From Silene conica (Eukaryota; Streptophyta; Magnoliopsida; Caryophyllales; Caryophyllaceae), in NCBI GenBank assembly GCA_029255685.2, contig CM055313.2, positions 50,996,579-51,060,578 of the forward strand: a stretch of 64,000 nucleotides of DNA, written 5' to 3'. The notes below the pieces were generated by a model. That model saw only the letters and a list, made by a program, of their open reading frames with translations, did no database searches and was not told the DNA's origin. Position numbers and translations under genes: made by a program. Below are positions 1 to 12,100 of the stretch, piece after piece; the first letter of the stretch is position 1; each line of letters opens with the position of its first letter.

Positions 1-749
1 CCATTTCGCGATAACTTGTTGGTGGATTTGGAAATGGAGGAACAACATAGTGTTCGGACGCGACTCCGAGAACCCCACGCTGGTTCGTGATTTTCTCTTT
101 CGACGGTTCGAAGCTACTAAGAAAGCTCTTGATATTCATGATAGTTTTATCCCACATTCGAGGCCCAGTCATACGGAGTTATTCATTCGATGGCTTCCAC
201 CTCCTCATAATTGGATCCTTCTAAATACGGACGGGGCGTCGAAAGGGAATCCGGGTGTGGCAGGAGGCGGCGGAATTTATCGCGACGAAACTGGCAATTT
301 TATTTCAGCCTATTCTTTCTCATGTGGGATATGCTCCTCGATGAAGGCTGAACTCCGAGCACTCCTAGTTGGTCTAGAACGGGCTAAAGCTATGAATCTT
401 ACGAGAATTATTGTCCATATGGATAACAAGACTTGCGTGAATATGGTGGTCGAGGAACAGCTTGTTACTAATGGGTTGAAGTTCTTAGTAAAAAGATGTA
501 AGGAGTTAGTTAAGGAACCTCGTTGGACGGTCAAACTCCAGCATACCTATAGAGAAGCGAACAAAGCAGCGGATTTCTTAGCCAATCAAGGTGTCTACTC
601 AAGCTTTGCCCGTTTTCATAGATACTCCTTATAGTCGTTTGAGGTCAATACTCCGGGATGATATTTTTGGAGTTGCCACTCCTCGTGTTATAGCTTCCAG
701 TAGTTAATTTATCTTGGGGCCTAGCCCCTCTTTCTTACCAAAAAAAAAA
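1..749 (+). mobile_element. 3' end of a plant LINE (non-LTR retrotransposon)
   Basis: The final part of a LINE: the end of the reverse-transcriptase ORF with its RNase H domain, a short 3' untranslated stretch, then an A-run at 740-749. The 3' UTR has the sequence ggggcctagcccc before the tail, a common style for plant LINE ends. The 5' part lies outside the window, so target-site duplications cannot be checked. Confidence 0.75.
2..634 (+). CDS. LINE reverse-transcriptase ORF2, C-terminal RNase H domain (partial)
   Basis: The frame is open to the left edge: a GTG at 50 is only an apparent start, and codons from base 2 read a Trp-rich segment (..CWWIWKWRNN..) typical of the linker after the zf-RVT region of plant LINEs. 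RNase H follows. Acidic residues of the active site are visible in NTDGASKGNPG, MKAELRAL and HMDNKT, and the C-terminal ANKAADFLANQG supplies the last Asp. In the family this domain removes the RNA strand during target-primed reverse transcription. The ORF ends with TAG at 632-634 without an internal stop, so this end is not visibly decayed. A domesticated RNase H-like gene is a less likely alternative given the A-tail just downstream. Confidence 0.75.
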   Translation, partial: HFAITCWWIWKWRNNIVFGRDSENPTLVRDFLFRRFEATKKALDIHDSFIPHSRPSHTELFIRWLPPPHNWILLNTDGASKGNPGVAGGGGIYRDETGNFISAYSFSCGICSSMKAELRALLVGLERAKAMNLTRIIVHMDNKTCVNMVVEEQLVTNGLKFLVKRCKELVKEPRWTVKLQHTYREANKAADFLANQGVYSSFARFHRYSL

Positions 750-756
750 CAGCTAT

Positions 757-1763
757 TCAACAATAACCGAAACAACAAGCACTAGCATCCACAACAACGA
801 ATGGCAGGAACGACAATAACTGAACATCGAATAATTGTATGCAGTAGCCACTAAAATGAGCAGCCATAATTATAATAGTCAAGACAGAAACAACAGCACT
901 ACCACGACTAATTATAAGAAGTGACTTTGCACAAACATACAACATCAGCCGCAGAATATAGAGCAATTAAACAACAACAGTAATAATACGAAACAGTAGC
1001 AATTCACACAGCATACTATACCAATTACAATACGCTTAAAACAATTAACATACAACAACACAAGGATTATGTGACGGATATAAATTACCCATAACCTATT
1101 AAACATAAAATTAACATCAATTTCACATAAACAACAAGGAAATCCCATGTCCAATTAATTTAAGACAAAGGCCGAGTTTCTCATTATCGTCACCTTAAAA
1201 GCGGGTTATGCTCCGATTTCTTCTTCAATAACGAAGCTATCAACTTTCGGGTCCTCTAATCCAACCCCTACAACAGAAGAAACGGAATTAAGAAGCTTAA
1301 AAAGGAATTTAGCCAAAACAACGTCTTTTTCGAGTTCAACGAAATTGAAATTGAAAGAAATAGATAGCTTGGAAATCTCGCAAGGATTCCGAAATGTAAG
1401 ACTTACCGCGATTCGAGTTCGGGAAGAGGTTGAAATGTTGATTTTAAGCTTTGAAAATGGAGGAACAATGGTGGAAATGAAAGAAGTAGTGAAAGAGTTA
1501 TGAATGTCGATTATAGGGTTTTTAGGTGGGGTTTATATTGTCCTTGCACAACTTGAGTCGGGTTACTTGTTTGTGAAACGGATTTAAGTCGGGTTTGAAT
1601 TATGCCAAGTTATTAACATCTTAAGAACTTAAGGATATTCTTAAGACGGATCTTAACGAAAATCTTTAAATTAAATTTACGACTTATTATTAACATATTA
1701 TTATATTCCGCAAAATAATTTAAAATTATTAGAATATTATTTACGAAAATACGGGATGTTACA
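757..1763 (-). mobile_element. Gypsy LTR (minus strand), left edge undetermined
   Basis: On the minus strand an LTR begins TGTAACATCCCG at 1763, directly after a polypurine-like aaagatggggtgat (1764-1777). A TATA-like aatataaacc lies near 1530 on the same strand. The stretch 757-1150 is AAC-rich and holds no credible gene. I could not find the other terminus; 757 is only where the LINE A-tail ends. Confidence 0.45.
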
Positions 1764-2450
1764 ATCACCCCATCTTTAAAAAAGTTTCGTCCTCGAAACT
1801 TGAAGACAGAATTAAGTACGAAAACAACTCAAGCTATCAAAGCGTACTACCCGGGTTATGGTAACCCAAAAGCTTATCTTTCGAAAAGGTTTCAAGAAGA
1901 AAAAGATTTCAAGGCACAAGGCTTGTCAATGGACGTTGGGATTCTCGTTACGTATTCAAGAGTCCGACATTCCAAATCTGAGACAAGTCCCAAAATTAGA
2001 TCAATAAAAGTTCAAAATTTAGATCAATCTGGTGTCGGTAAGCATAGTTCAGGTTATCAGATGTCTCCAATAACGAGTTCAAATGACAAATCGACGTTGA
2101 GATCAATCAAATTGTAAATAAATCAGTTCTTTTAAAACCAAATTCCCCAAATTAAATCTTTATTTTCGATTTCTCAAAAGAGTAAAATTGCAACCACGAC
2201 AAAAGGTTACTTTCAACAAAAGAGGGAGCAGTTTCGAATCCTCAAAAGAGTTAAGATTTTCCAAAAACTACAAACTTTAGGGTTAACAATAGGGAACAAA
2301 TTCCAAAAACAGTCACCAGGAGCGCAAAAACGATCGTAGAGATTACTTTCGACACGAAAGATTGAGAGTTTATAGTTTCACAGCTGGCAGAACATACAAG
2401 GAAGGATCGAAGGAATGAAACAACCAGGTTATAGGTCAAGGAAGATGGTA
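1764..2450 (-). mobile_element. Degraded 3' internal tail of the same gypsy element
   Basis: Next to the LTR, the minus strand carries a polypurine tract preceded by codons for FEDETF, which resembles the usual end of plant gypsy polyproteins. Beyond this I recognise no domain. A 105-codon plus-strand ORF here (1800-2117) has no recognisable motif and is not annotated as a gene. Confidence 0.35.
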
Positions 2451-3197
2451 ACTCTTGCTAAACATGGGGACACTAACCGCTCAATCCATAATCAAAACAT
2501 CGTTACAACGATCCCTAGTATATCCCAAGTAGGACAGTTCAAGTGATCTCTAGCCTCTCTAAGGTTTCACGATCCCTCTTATCATTATCTCCTCTCTAGC
2601 CTATCCATACTTTTATTTTCCTTGCATATAAAAAAGAAAAATCCAAAAAAATAGAAAAATTTCAAAAATTTCCAAAAAAATGCACGTTTATTTTAGCATA
2701 TAGGTCGAGTCGGAACGAGAGTATTTCAATGATGATCTTTGCTATCTTACATGTTTATGCCTTTGCTATGCCTTGTCATCTTGTTTTAGTATAAGATTCC
2801 TATGCATACCTACAAGTTTTTGTTAAACTAATTGTGTTTCTTGAGACTTGACTTATACCTTGGCAACCTACTTTTCATTCTGAGTTTTAGAGCTTTATTC
2901 CTGGTTTCATTCTTAAACCAGTTGTCTAGGATGTGAGTAGTACTCCCCTTGGAACATGTTACATCAATATGCATAAACATGAACATGAATTGCTATATAC
3001 TTGTTTACTATCTCGTTTTGTCAAGTCTTGATACGTGCATTTGAGACCCTTTTCTCTTATTTACCCATAAGCCCTACATAGCCAAAATTGCCTTTCTATC
3101 CCCCAAAACTACATCCTATACTTAACCTACCCTTCCAAGCTAGTATTTGTGGTCATTGGAATAATTTTGAGGCATCTTGGTTTGTACGCCATCTTGA

Positions 3198-3290
3198 GCA
3201 AAAAGAGGAAAGAAAAAAAGAAAAAAAAGAAAAAAGAACAGAAAAAGAAAGAAAAAGAAAGAAAAACGAAAAATCAAAAGAAACCTGCAC
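3198..3290 (+). repeat. Long purine (A/G) tract
   Basis: About 90 bases almost purely of A and G, from the gypsy 3' UTR. It produces spurious Lys/Glu-rich and Phe-rich ORFs on the two strands, which I reject as genes. It lies directly before the paired-palindrome module at 3294-3326. Confidence 0.7.
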
Positions 3291-3293
3291 GTC

Positions 3294-3326
3294 AGTCGAC
3301 CGACCGTCCCCTTAGGTCGGTCGACC
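3294..3326. repeat. Paired-palindrome module (12-9-12) in gypsy 3' UTR
   Basis: Left arm AGTCGACCGACC (3294-3305), spacer gtcccctta (9 bp), right arm GGTCGGTCGACC (3315-3326). The arms are inverted over 11 bp, so the RNA could fold as a hairpin with a short loop. The same arm words and spacer length recur in copia A leaders and in the solo LTR. Confidence 0.85.
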
Positions 3327-3983
3327 AACTGACAGGATCAGAAATTCAAAATTCGTTCTGAAAATTCCTTTCTTTTACATTTTATCACTCCCGTACTTCA
3401 TTCAAAATATTTGGGAGCCCTTTCTTTATTATAATGTGAGAGTTGTGCTACAAAAGAGCACTTTCATAATGTCAAAAGTCGTGAAATATGTTGCTAGGAA
3501 CCGGTTTTACTAGCTTGGCTACTAACCCCACAAGTCCAAAAACATCTTAACCTCTTTTACCTTTCACCTCACATATCTTTCATTACCTCAATTGCATGTA
3601 TTCGAGTCACTTAATGAATGTGTTTAAGCATGGTTGTAGAATTCTTTTTCATGTTAGATTGCAGGCATGTTTCCATAGGTCGAAGTTAGGTGAGTGTCTC
3701 TACAATATACCTCTTTCTATCTTCTACCTACACTCACCCTTTGCTTCATGTGTGTCTCGAGCGTTCCGCGAGAGTCCATGGTATAAAGTCTCTATAAGTC
3801 TATAGTCTTGCAAGTTTGACAACTCCATAACTCGTTTGCATGATTTGAATACTTTCTCATTTTGTTACTTGGAATTGGTTTAGGCTTACATGTAAATTTC
3901 GCTCTGAGATTGAAATCGTTCCATTAGTTTAAGATCGAGTCTAATTCTTGCTTGAGGGCAAGCAAGGTTTGGTTTGGGAAATT

Positions 3984-4195
3984 TGATGCGTGTCTATTTT
4001 ATGATGTTTTACATCTATTTTAACACGCATTTTAGCGCTCATTTACGATGTTTTAGCCTTTATTTCCCAACAATTATCTACTTTCGTGTTTTTTATGCTC
4101 TTTTGCAGAATTATGCGGAAAAGAGGCGATTTTATACCAAATTCCTATCCACGGGATTTTTGCATAACTAAGGAACGAAGAGGAAGCAACTCAAA
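3984..4195 (+). mobile_element. Truncated 3' LTR of the Tat/Athila-like gypsy
   Basis: Starts TGATGCGTGTCTATTTTATG and matches the first ~200 bases of the solo LTR at 14797, up to about 'gcaactcaaa'. After that it runs straight into minus-strand copia pol (near 4196-4205). The abrupt junction without a target duplication suggests a deletion that removed the rest of this LTR and the 3' half of copia A1. Confidence 0.7.
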
Positions 4196-6973
4196 GCGCA
4201 TAATCATGAAATGCGGCGATCGCTAAGATAATCCGAATGGAACGTAGCATGACTACGGGTGCAAAGATCTCATCGTAGTGCAAGCCTGGCACTTGAGTGA
4301 AACCTTTAGCAACTAGTCTTGCCTTGTGGATATCTTGTTGTCCTTCCACGGCATGCTTTATCTTGTAAAGTCATTTGCATTGAAGGGGACGTACCTTTGC
4401 AGGTAGGTCCACAAGATCCCACACGTTGTTCTCATACATGGAGTCCATCTCGGATTGCATGGCTTCTAGCCATAGCTTTGAGTCAGAACTAGTCATGGCA
4501 CCTTTATAGGTTGAGGGTTCATTACCCTCTAGGAGTAAGACGTCATCTATGTCATGTTCCTCGACCATACCAATGTATCTGTCCGGAGGAATAGAGACTC
4601 TTCCCGACCTCCTAGGTTCCTCAGGGACATCTACCGCAGCCTCGGTTGAAAGAACTGTTTCCTCCAATGGTTGCTCGGTATTTGGTTCTTGAATCTCCGA
4701 TAAATCGAAGGTTCTATTACTCGACTTGTTCTCGAGAAATTCTTTCTCTAAGAACGTCGCACTAGCCGCAACAAAAACACGTTGTTCGGTTGGCGAGTAG
4801 AAGTAATGACCAAACGTTCCTTTTGGATAGCCTATAAAGTATGTCTTGACCGATCGCGGGCGAAGCTTATCCTCGTGTCTCCACTTGACATAAGCCTCGC
4901 AGCCCCAAACCCGAATAAAGGACAAGTTGGGGACCGTTCCCTTCCTTAATTCGTATGGAGTCTTGTCAACAGCTTTAGATGGACTTTGGTTAAGTATTAG
5001 AGCGGCTGACAAAAGAGCAAAGCCCCACAATGAATCAGGTACAACGGTGTGACTCATCATGGATCGAACCATATCAAGTAAAGTTTGATTTCTCCGTTCG
5101 GACACCCCATGTAATTGTGGTGTTCCAGGTGGAGTTAACTGTAGAACGATGCCACAATCTTTAAGGTGTTGATCAAACTCGTGAGAAAGATATTCGCCAC
5201 CACGATCAGACCGAAGTGCTTTAATCTTTCTGCCCAGTTGGTTCTGTACCCGATTCTGGTATTCTTTGAACTTGTCAAGTGATTCACTTTTATGTTTCAT
5301 TAAGTAGACATAGCCATATCTACTCAAATCATCCGTGAAAGTGATGAAATACCTATAGCCTTCTCGTGCGTTCATCGACATAGGGCCACATACATCCGTA
5401 TGTATGAGTCCTAATAGGTCGGCAGCGCGCATTCCAACGCCTTTGAAGGAAATACGAGTCATCTTACCGAAGAGACATGATTCACACGTGCCATATGATT
5501 CGAAATCAAAGGCCGAGATAGCTTCATTCTGTATGAGCTGTTTTACACGTTTCTCATTTATATGTCCCATACGACAATGCCACAGATAAGTTTGATCTTT
5601 GTCACCAACCTTTAATCTCTTGTTATTCACATGTAATATTTCGGTGGTTTGATCTAAAACATAAATTCCATTCATGGAAATTGCCTTGCCATAAATCATA
5701 TTGTGTAACGAGAAAATACAGTTGTTATTCTCTATTACAAATGAAAAACCAAGTTTGTCAAGTGCAGAAACTGAAATAATGTTTTTGGATAAACTAGGAA
5801 CATAATAACAGTTATATAAAGATAACTCGAATCCACTTGGAAGCTGGATCACGTATGTTCCTCTCGAGACTGCAGCAACACGTGCTCCATTCCCGACACG
5901 CAGGTCAACCTCACCCTTGATGAGGGGTTCTTGGTTTTGGAGGCCCTGCACATGATTACATAGATGAGAACCACAACCAGTATCTAGTACCCAAGTTCCG
6001 TAACTTGCATGGTTGATCTCAATCATGTGAATAAAAGAAGAAGAAGACATACCAACAGGAATAACGCGACCTGCCTTAATATCCTCACGATACACGGGGC
6101 ATGTGCGCCTCCAATGCCCAGTCTTGTGGCAATGGTGGCATTCCATGCTTGTATCCTTACTCTTTGTCTTGCCTTGTGAGTTGCTCGACTCACCTGGCCC
6201 CTCTTAGTAAATCCTGACTTCTTAAACTTGGGCTTACCTACTTTTAGGTCGCCCTGAGCTTTAGCTTTTCCCTTACCCTTACCCTTACTGGAGATCATGA
6301 GAACATCCTGCTTCACGCTCCCACTGAATTTCAGATCCTTCTCGGTCTGTACGAGAAGGGAGTGGAGCTCATGAGGAGTCTTCTTCATGTCGTTCATGTA
6401 ATAGTTGGCCCTGAAGAGGGCGAACCCATCATGAAGCGAATGAAGCATTCGATCAACGATTATGTTCTCACTGATCTTGCAGTTTAGGGCCTCCAGTTTC
6501 TCGATATTCTCAATCATGTTGAGAATATGTGGGCTAACAGCTTGGCCCTTCCGGAGTTTCGCCTCAAAGAAGCGACAGGTATGCTCATAAGAAACGATTC
6601 TCGGAGCTTTCGAGAATTCGTTAGTGAGCGTGGTGCAAATCTTGTTTGCACCATGGGAGATGAAGCGTCTTTGTAAAATGGATTCCATTGCATAGATGAG
6701 TACGTTCTTTATCGCACCCGCTTCCATGACGAAGTCGCTATGAGCGCGAACTTCGTTAGCTCTAGCTCCAGTTCCTGGGTGTGCCGGAATTGGCTCAGTT
6801 AAGTACTTGAGCTTTCCTTCAGCAATGGCAGCATTCCGTAACGCTGCCTCCCAGTCAGAGAAGTGCGACCCATCATTCCTCAGTCTAGTAGACTGATTCA
6901 TGGAGTCCATGAAGGCTTTAAGCCAGGATTCACGTGCTAGCTTGGCACTTGGCATTGAGTCTTCACCAGCCAT
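4196..6973 (-). pseudogene. Copia A1 gag-pol, truncated in RT, with frameshift and stop
   Basis: Begins at ATG 6973 with the family start MAGEDSMPSAKLARESW. Order: Gag, CCHC knuckle (CHHCHKTGHWRRTC), protease (VLDTGCGSH), GAG-pre-integrase with an HHCC finger, integrase with its D,D,E residues, and the start of RT. Two lesions are clear against intact copy A4: a 1-base loss near 6202 just before the zinc knuckle, and a Trp-to-stop change (TGA) near 4368-4370 after 'RPLQCK'. The reading then continues to about 4200, where it meets the gypsy LTR fragment within RT. It could not make a working polyprotein. Confidence 0.9.
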
Positions 6974-7903
6974 TAGTTATACAGCAGTTTAATTGATCGT
7001 GTTCTACACTGAAAAGAAGATAAAAACAAAACCATATAAGCAACTCATCGTTGTGATTTAAGTTTATTTTAAATTGTATTTAAACTCGTAGACTCATGCA
7101 TTTATATAATTGATCTCCCTCAAGAATTATATAAATGATCCCAAGACTCAATTTCCGTATATTGATAAGCCCACAGCTTGGCTAATTCCACCGTTGGAAC
7201 TCTTGGTCGATAGATTTCCGTAAATCCTATCTATTAGTCCATCACAGTCGCTAGATAGTATCGAGTGACCAAATTGTTGAGATAAAATAAATCATCTGTT
7301 CCCACTTACCCGACGTAGAAGGGGTCATATTATGCCTACCGACGAAGAAGGGATTCATGGGAGTCTGATTTATAAAGACTAGTCTCAATTTTTGGTTATA
7401 CGAGGAAGACCCCATCAACTTATATTTATCCATTTTAAGTGAACTAATATCTAGCATATACGTGAATGTGATGGCTTTGCATTTGGCATGTGACATCTGT
7501 ATTGTCACAGAAAACTAACGCGTGACCTCTACATGAGTCATGTTTTCAGGCATGTTATAGGTGGTTTGGTTTTAGGCAGAATATGATGCAAGCTATTATC
7601 GATGAAAGAATAAAATAAATGCAATAAACGTAAATAAAAGTCCTAGTGTGGCCTATCCTACCAAAATAAACATAAAACAACTTTGGAATCCATCGTTGGA
7701 CCCTAGAAGCTTGTCTTGATGTTCCATCTTGGTCTTTGCAGCGGGAGTGAGCATCCGGTCTCCGTCTTTGGTCTTCACAAAATTACTAATTTAAATTACA
7801 AAAATAAACCTATTTACATTCTAATTTAAATACAAAAGTAATTACATGGCACAAACCCAAAACGGAGATACAAGATCTCAAAATTACAAACAAGACTATG
7901 TTC
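6974..7903 (-). other. Copia A1 leader, gag-proximal part
   Basis: Untranslated leader between primer site and gag, collinear with 30780-31692 of A4. It holds an 85-codon ORF (7508-7251) containing MGSSSYNQKLRL and TPMNPFFVGRHN, which is also recognisable in A2 and A4, but there is no independent evidence that it is translated. The last five bases, TGTTC (7899-7903), are the target duplication of the gypsy that follows. Confidence 0.7.
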
Positions 7904-8091
7904 TGAAGTGAATCAAGGGGACCTATCCATTGCCTAAGTCAATTCCGAAAATCAAACTGTCCAAGGGACTGTTCAAAAGCCACTCTTTAGTCCTACCAAG
8001 TACATATCCTAAGAGGTGGGACATTTTTATGTTATGTTAAGTTATTTTATGTTAAGAAAAGAAGGCATACAAATCAGATTGTGAGGGTGCT

Positions 8092-8530
8092 AGGAAATAA
8101 GGACATAGAGCTTGTGGAAGTCATTTGCTTAGTGCTTTGGCTTGTTATTTTGCTTTGCTTAGTGCTGGTAAGATAATTAGTTCTTAGTTAGTGGCTGTGT
8201 GCTTAACTAAGTCCATATCCCAAGTTGAAACACCACAAGAAACGACATACACAACCCCTTAAACTTTCTGATTTTTCGACCAAAAAAATGACTAAGTATT
8301 GAACAGAAACCAATACTGTTTAATACTTAGTCATTTTTTTGGTCGAAAAATCAGAAAGTTTAAGGGGTTGTGTATGTCGTTTCTTGTGGTGTTTCAACTT
8401 GGGATATGGACTTAGTTAAGCACACAGCCACTAACTAAGAACTAATTATCTTACCAGCACTAAGCAAAGCAAAATAACAAGCCAAAGCACTAAGCAAATG
8501 ACTTCCACAAGCTCTATGTCCTTATTTCCT
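8092..8530. repeat. 209-bp perfect inverted repeat inside the 5' LTR
   Basis: Left arm 8092-8300 and right arm 8322-8530 are reverse complements over 209 bp as far as I can read, with a 21-bp loop (8301-8321). Most of the arm sequence is the LTR's own 3' terminal part (compare 14158-14362). The 3' LTR lacks this and has a short unique piece (aaaggacacggctggt) instead. A fold-back template switch during reverse transcription, or later repair, would explain it. It lies upstream of the TATA box. Confidence 0.95.
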
Positions 8531-8817
8531 CTTTTGGTTAGACACCTTGGAAAGCAAATGGAACCAAATGCCTAAGAAAGGAAGGTCAACATGGCTGTTT
8601 TATGCAATCAGAAAAGGGGCTGACAAGGGGCTGAAAAATCTGTTTTGTGTAAGATAAAGCAAGGCAAGGTCATTATCATTGTAAGGAGCAGCCTGTTTAC
8701 TTATTTTTTGTGCCTCAAAACAGCCGTTGAAGGGCTTTTGTAATTAGTTTATTTCTGAAACTTTTGTAAGCCACAAGATTGAGATGCATTGTAGGGTGTG
8801 GATTGGTTTGCTTGGTC

Positions 8818-8824
8818 TATAAAA
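8818..8824 (+). promoter_or_regulatory. TATA box of the 5' LTR
   Basis: TATAAAA in ggtctataaaagcagccc, also present in the 3' LTR at 14059-14065. It lies ~300 bp before the LTR end, a normal place for the U3/R promoter. Confidence 0.7.
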
Positions 8825-9124
8825 GCAGCCCTTCTAACACTCACAAATCAGAATATTTGAGCTTATAAACCAGAAACTTTCTAAGTTTTCTAAAACTACA
8901 TTGCTTAGTGCTTGTAGAAGTCATTTGCTTAGTGCTTTGGCTTGTTATTTTGCTTTGCTTAGTGCTGGTAAGATAATTAGTTCTTAGTTAGTGGCTGTGT
9001 GCTTAACTAGGTCCATATCCCAAGTTGAAACACCACAAGAAACGACATACACAACCCCTTAAACTTTCTGATTTTTCGACCAAAAAAATGACTAAGTATT
9101 AAACAGTATTGGTTTCTGTTCAAT

Positions 9125-9137
9125 TGGTTATCAGAGC
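9125..9137 (+). promoter_or_regulatory. Primer-binding site (initiator tRNA-Met)
   Basis: TGGTTATCAGAGC, two bases after the LTR. It matches the usual plant TGGTATCAGAGC with one extra T. Confidence 0.75.
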
Positions 9138-9195
9138 TTAGGTTTTTTATTGTAAGGATACATCCCCAGCCACATTAAAAACACAAAAAACAACC

Positions 9196-12100
9196 ATGAG
9201 TGAAGAGAGAATAGCTGGTATGGAGACTAAGTTGGAGACTCTACATGAGGAAGTTCAAGTCATGATGGAGGCCATGAACACCATAATGGCTAACATCCCT
9301 ACTCCAAGGAGAGGAGCACAACCAAACCGTGGAAGGGGCAGGGGTCGTGGCTTTGTGGGGGCTGGAAGAGGAGTTCACGAGGAGGAAGAGGAACCCAACT
9401 CAGATTCCGAGGAGTCCACCTTAGAAGCTCACCATGGAGGCCTCAACAAAGATGTCAAGGTAGAACTTCCTGAATTTCTTGGTAATTTAAATCCCGAGGA
9501 CCTCTTAGATTGGCTTAGAAGTGTTGAGAGAGTCTTTGAATTTAAAGGATATTCTGATTCTAAGGCTTTTAAAGTTGCTATCCTTAAGTTCAAAGGCTAT
9601 GCCTCTCTTTGGTATGAGAACATGAAAAACCAAAGGAGAAGGGAGGGTAAAGAAACCATTAAGTCATGGACTAAGTTAAAAAAGAAACTCAAGGAGAAGT
9701 TTGTACCAAGAGACTACACCCAAGACATGTTTGTTAAACTCACCACCCTTAAACAAGACCAACAACCACTTGAGACTTACCTTAGGGAATTTGAACAACT
9801 CACTTTACAATGTGAAATGAATGAGAAACCCGAACAGAAAATTGCTAGGTTTGTTGAGGGCCTAGATTATCACATTGCTAGTAGAGTCAAAATGCAACAA
9901 GTATGGTCCTTTGATGAAGCCGTGAACTTGGCTATGAGAGTGGAGAAGATGGGTAAGGGCCGAACCAATACTACACAAAAACAGCCACAAAAACAACCTA
10001 CACCTAAGCCTCCTTTTGGAACCAAAACCAATGAACCACCCACACAAAATCGAACCACCACCTTTGACAAAAAATCAGAAACTAACACCACACCAAAACA
10101 ACCCATTCCCCTTAAAAGATGCTACCAATGTCAAGGCTATGGCCATTTTGCAAAAGATTGTGCTTCCAAAAGAGCCCTTAGCACATTTGAAGTAGTCCAT
10201 TGGGGTGAAGATGAGATCCTTGTGTGTGATGATATGGAGGAGGTGTCGGAGGAAGTAGAGGATGAGGTGGTGATGCCGGATGCGGGGCTTAGTCTAGTCA
10301 CATGGAGAGTGATGCACACCCAACCACAACCCTTAGAAATGGACCAAAGACAACAAATCTTTCGTTCTAGATGCACCATCAAAGATAGGGTTTGTAATGT
10401 GATCATAGATGGAGGGAGTTGTACCAATGTGGCCTCAAGTACCCTTGTTGAGAAGCTTTCTTTAACCACCCAAGAACACCCTAGCCCTTACAAATTAAGG
10501 TGGCTCAACAAAGGGGCAGAAGTTAGAGTGGACAAGCAATGTGTTGTACCCTTTTCAATTGGCAAGAACTATAATGATGAGGTCCTTTGTGATGTGTTGC
10601 CTATGGATGCTTGTCATTTATTGCTTGGGAGGCCATGGGAGTTTGATAGGGATTCTATCCATCATGGGAGGGATAACACTTACTCTTTCAAATTTGGTTC
10701 AAGGAAAGTCATACTGACACCCCTACCACCATCCATCAAAAGCACAACACCACCATCCATGCTTGAACCTACAAGAGAAGTCCTATTGATTAATGAGGCC
10801 GAGATGTTGCAAGAGCTAAGGGGGGAGGATGATGTGTACCTCTTAGTAGCCAAAACAGGCCGTGGGGAAGGAGAGGAGGGGCTGTCCATTGAGGTTCAAA
10901 ACTTGCTTAAAGCATATGAAGATGTGTTCCCTAGTGAGCTTCCTAGTGGCCTACCTCCTTATAGAGGCATTGAACACCAAATTGACCTTGTTCCGGGAGC
11001 CACATTACCAAACAAGGCAGCCTATAGAAGTGACCCAAAAGCCACACAAGAGCTACAACAACAAATTAGTGAGCTCATAAGCAAGGGTTTCGTGAGAGAG
11101 TCCCTTAGTCCTTGTGCGGTTCCGGCCTTGCTTGTGCCAAAGAAAGATGGCTCATGGAGGATGTGTACGGATAGTAGGGCCATCAACAACATCACCACCA
11201 AGTATAGGTTCCCTATACCTAGACTTGATGACATTTTGGATGAGCTAAGTGGAGCTAAGTTGTTCTCTAAGGTTGATCTAAGGCAAGGGTACCACCAAGT
11301 GAGGATCAAGGAGGGTGACGAGTGGAAAACAGCCTTCAAGACTAAGCATGGGTTGTATGAGTGGCTTGTGATGCCATTTGGTCTCTCTAATGCACCTAGC
11401 ACCTTCATGAGACTCATGACCGAGGTGCTTAGGCCACACTTGGGGAAGTTTGTAGTTGTGTACTTTGATGACATCCTTATCTATAGTCCATCCGAGGAGG
11501 AGCATCTTAAACACCTCCAAATACTGTTCAAAACACTTAGGGAACACAAGTTGTATGGGAAGCTAGAAAAGTGCTCATTTATGCAAAGGGAAGTTCAATT
11601 CTTGGGGTTCATCATTTCTGACCATGGCATTCTAGTTGATCAAGAGAAGATAAAAGCCATTGAGTCTTGGCCTATACCTAAGAACATAACGGAGGTGAGG
11701 AGTTTCCATGGCTTAGCATCCTTCTATAGGAGGTTCATCAAAGATTTTAGCACCATCATGGCTCCCATAACCGAGTGTATGAAGAAGGGGGAGTTCAAAT
11801 GGACACCAAGGGCAGAAACTTCTTTCAATACCATCAAAAACAAGCTATGTGAGTCTCCTATTCTTTCCTTACCCAATTTCGAAAAATTGTTTGAGGTTGA
11901 GTGTGATGCAAGTGGTGTTGGCATTGGGGCTGTCCTAGTACAAGAACACAAACCCATAGCATACTTTAGTGAGAAGTTGAGTGGTGCTAAGCTCAACTAT
12001 TCTACCTATGACAAAGAGTTTTATGCCATCATTAGAACCTTAAACCATTGGAGTCACTACCTTAAACCAAAGCCTTTTGTGTTACATTCTGACCATGAGG

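Larger units (their letters stand above)
2530..3983 (+). mobile_element. 3' non-coding internal region of a Tat/Athila-like gypsy
   Basis: An A-rich block of repeated aaaaatccaaaaaa units at 2630-2685, a long T/A-rich untranslated stretch, then 'cttgagggcaagcaagg..ttggtttgggaaat' ending at 3983 immediately before an LTR that starts TGATGCG. This order (A-rich words after pol, long 3' UTR, 'gagggcaagcaagg' polypurine region, TGAT LTR) is what I know from Tat/Athila-type plant gypsy elements. No coding domain is left. Confidence 0.5.
7904..9122 (+). repeat. 5' LTR of the gypsy element
   Basis: TGAAGTGAATC...TTTCTGTTCA, 1219 bp. Its first ~35 bp equal the last codons of the pol ORF, because the coding region overlaps the 3' LTR. 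It is ~394 bp longer than the 3' LTR, due to the inverted duplication at 8092-8530. Confidence 0.9.

Noticed and set aside
757-1154. Two overlapping minus-strand ORFs of 69 codons
   Set aside because: They arise from AAC-rich sequence, are hydrophobic low-complexity readings, and have no domain.
1800-2117. 105-codon plus-strand ORF
   Set aside because: No motif, no credible promoter, and it lies antisense to a gypsy 3' end.
3088-3361. Lys/Glu-rich ORFs on both strands
   Set aside because: Produced by the purine tract at 3198-3290.
7251-7508. Leader ORF of copia A as an extra gene
   Set aside because: Recognisable in copies because the leader is homologous, but lengths and starts differ between copies; not enough evidence of translation.
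10137-11547. Minus-strand ORFs of 89-150 codons
   Set aside because: Shadows of the intact gypsy gag-pol.
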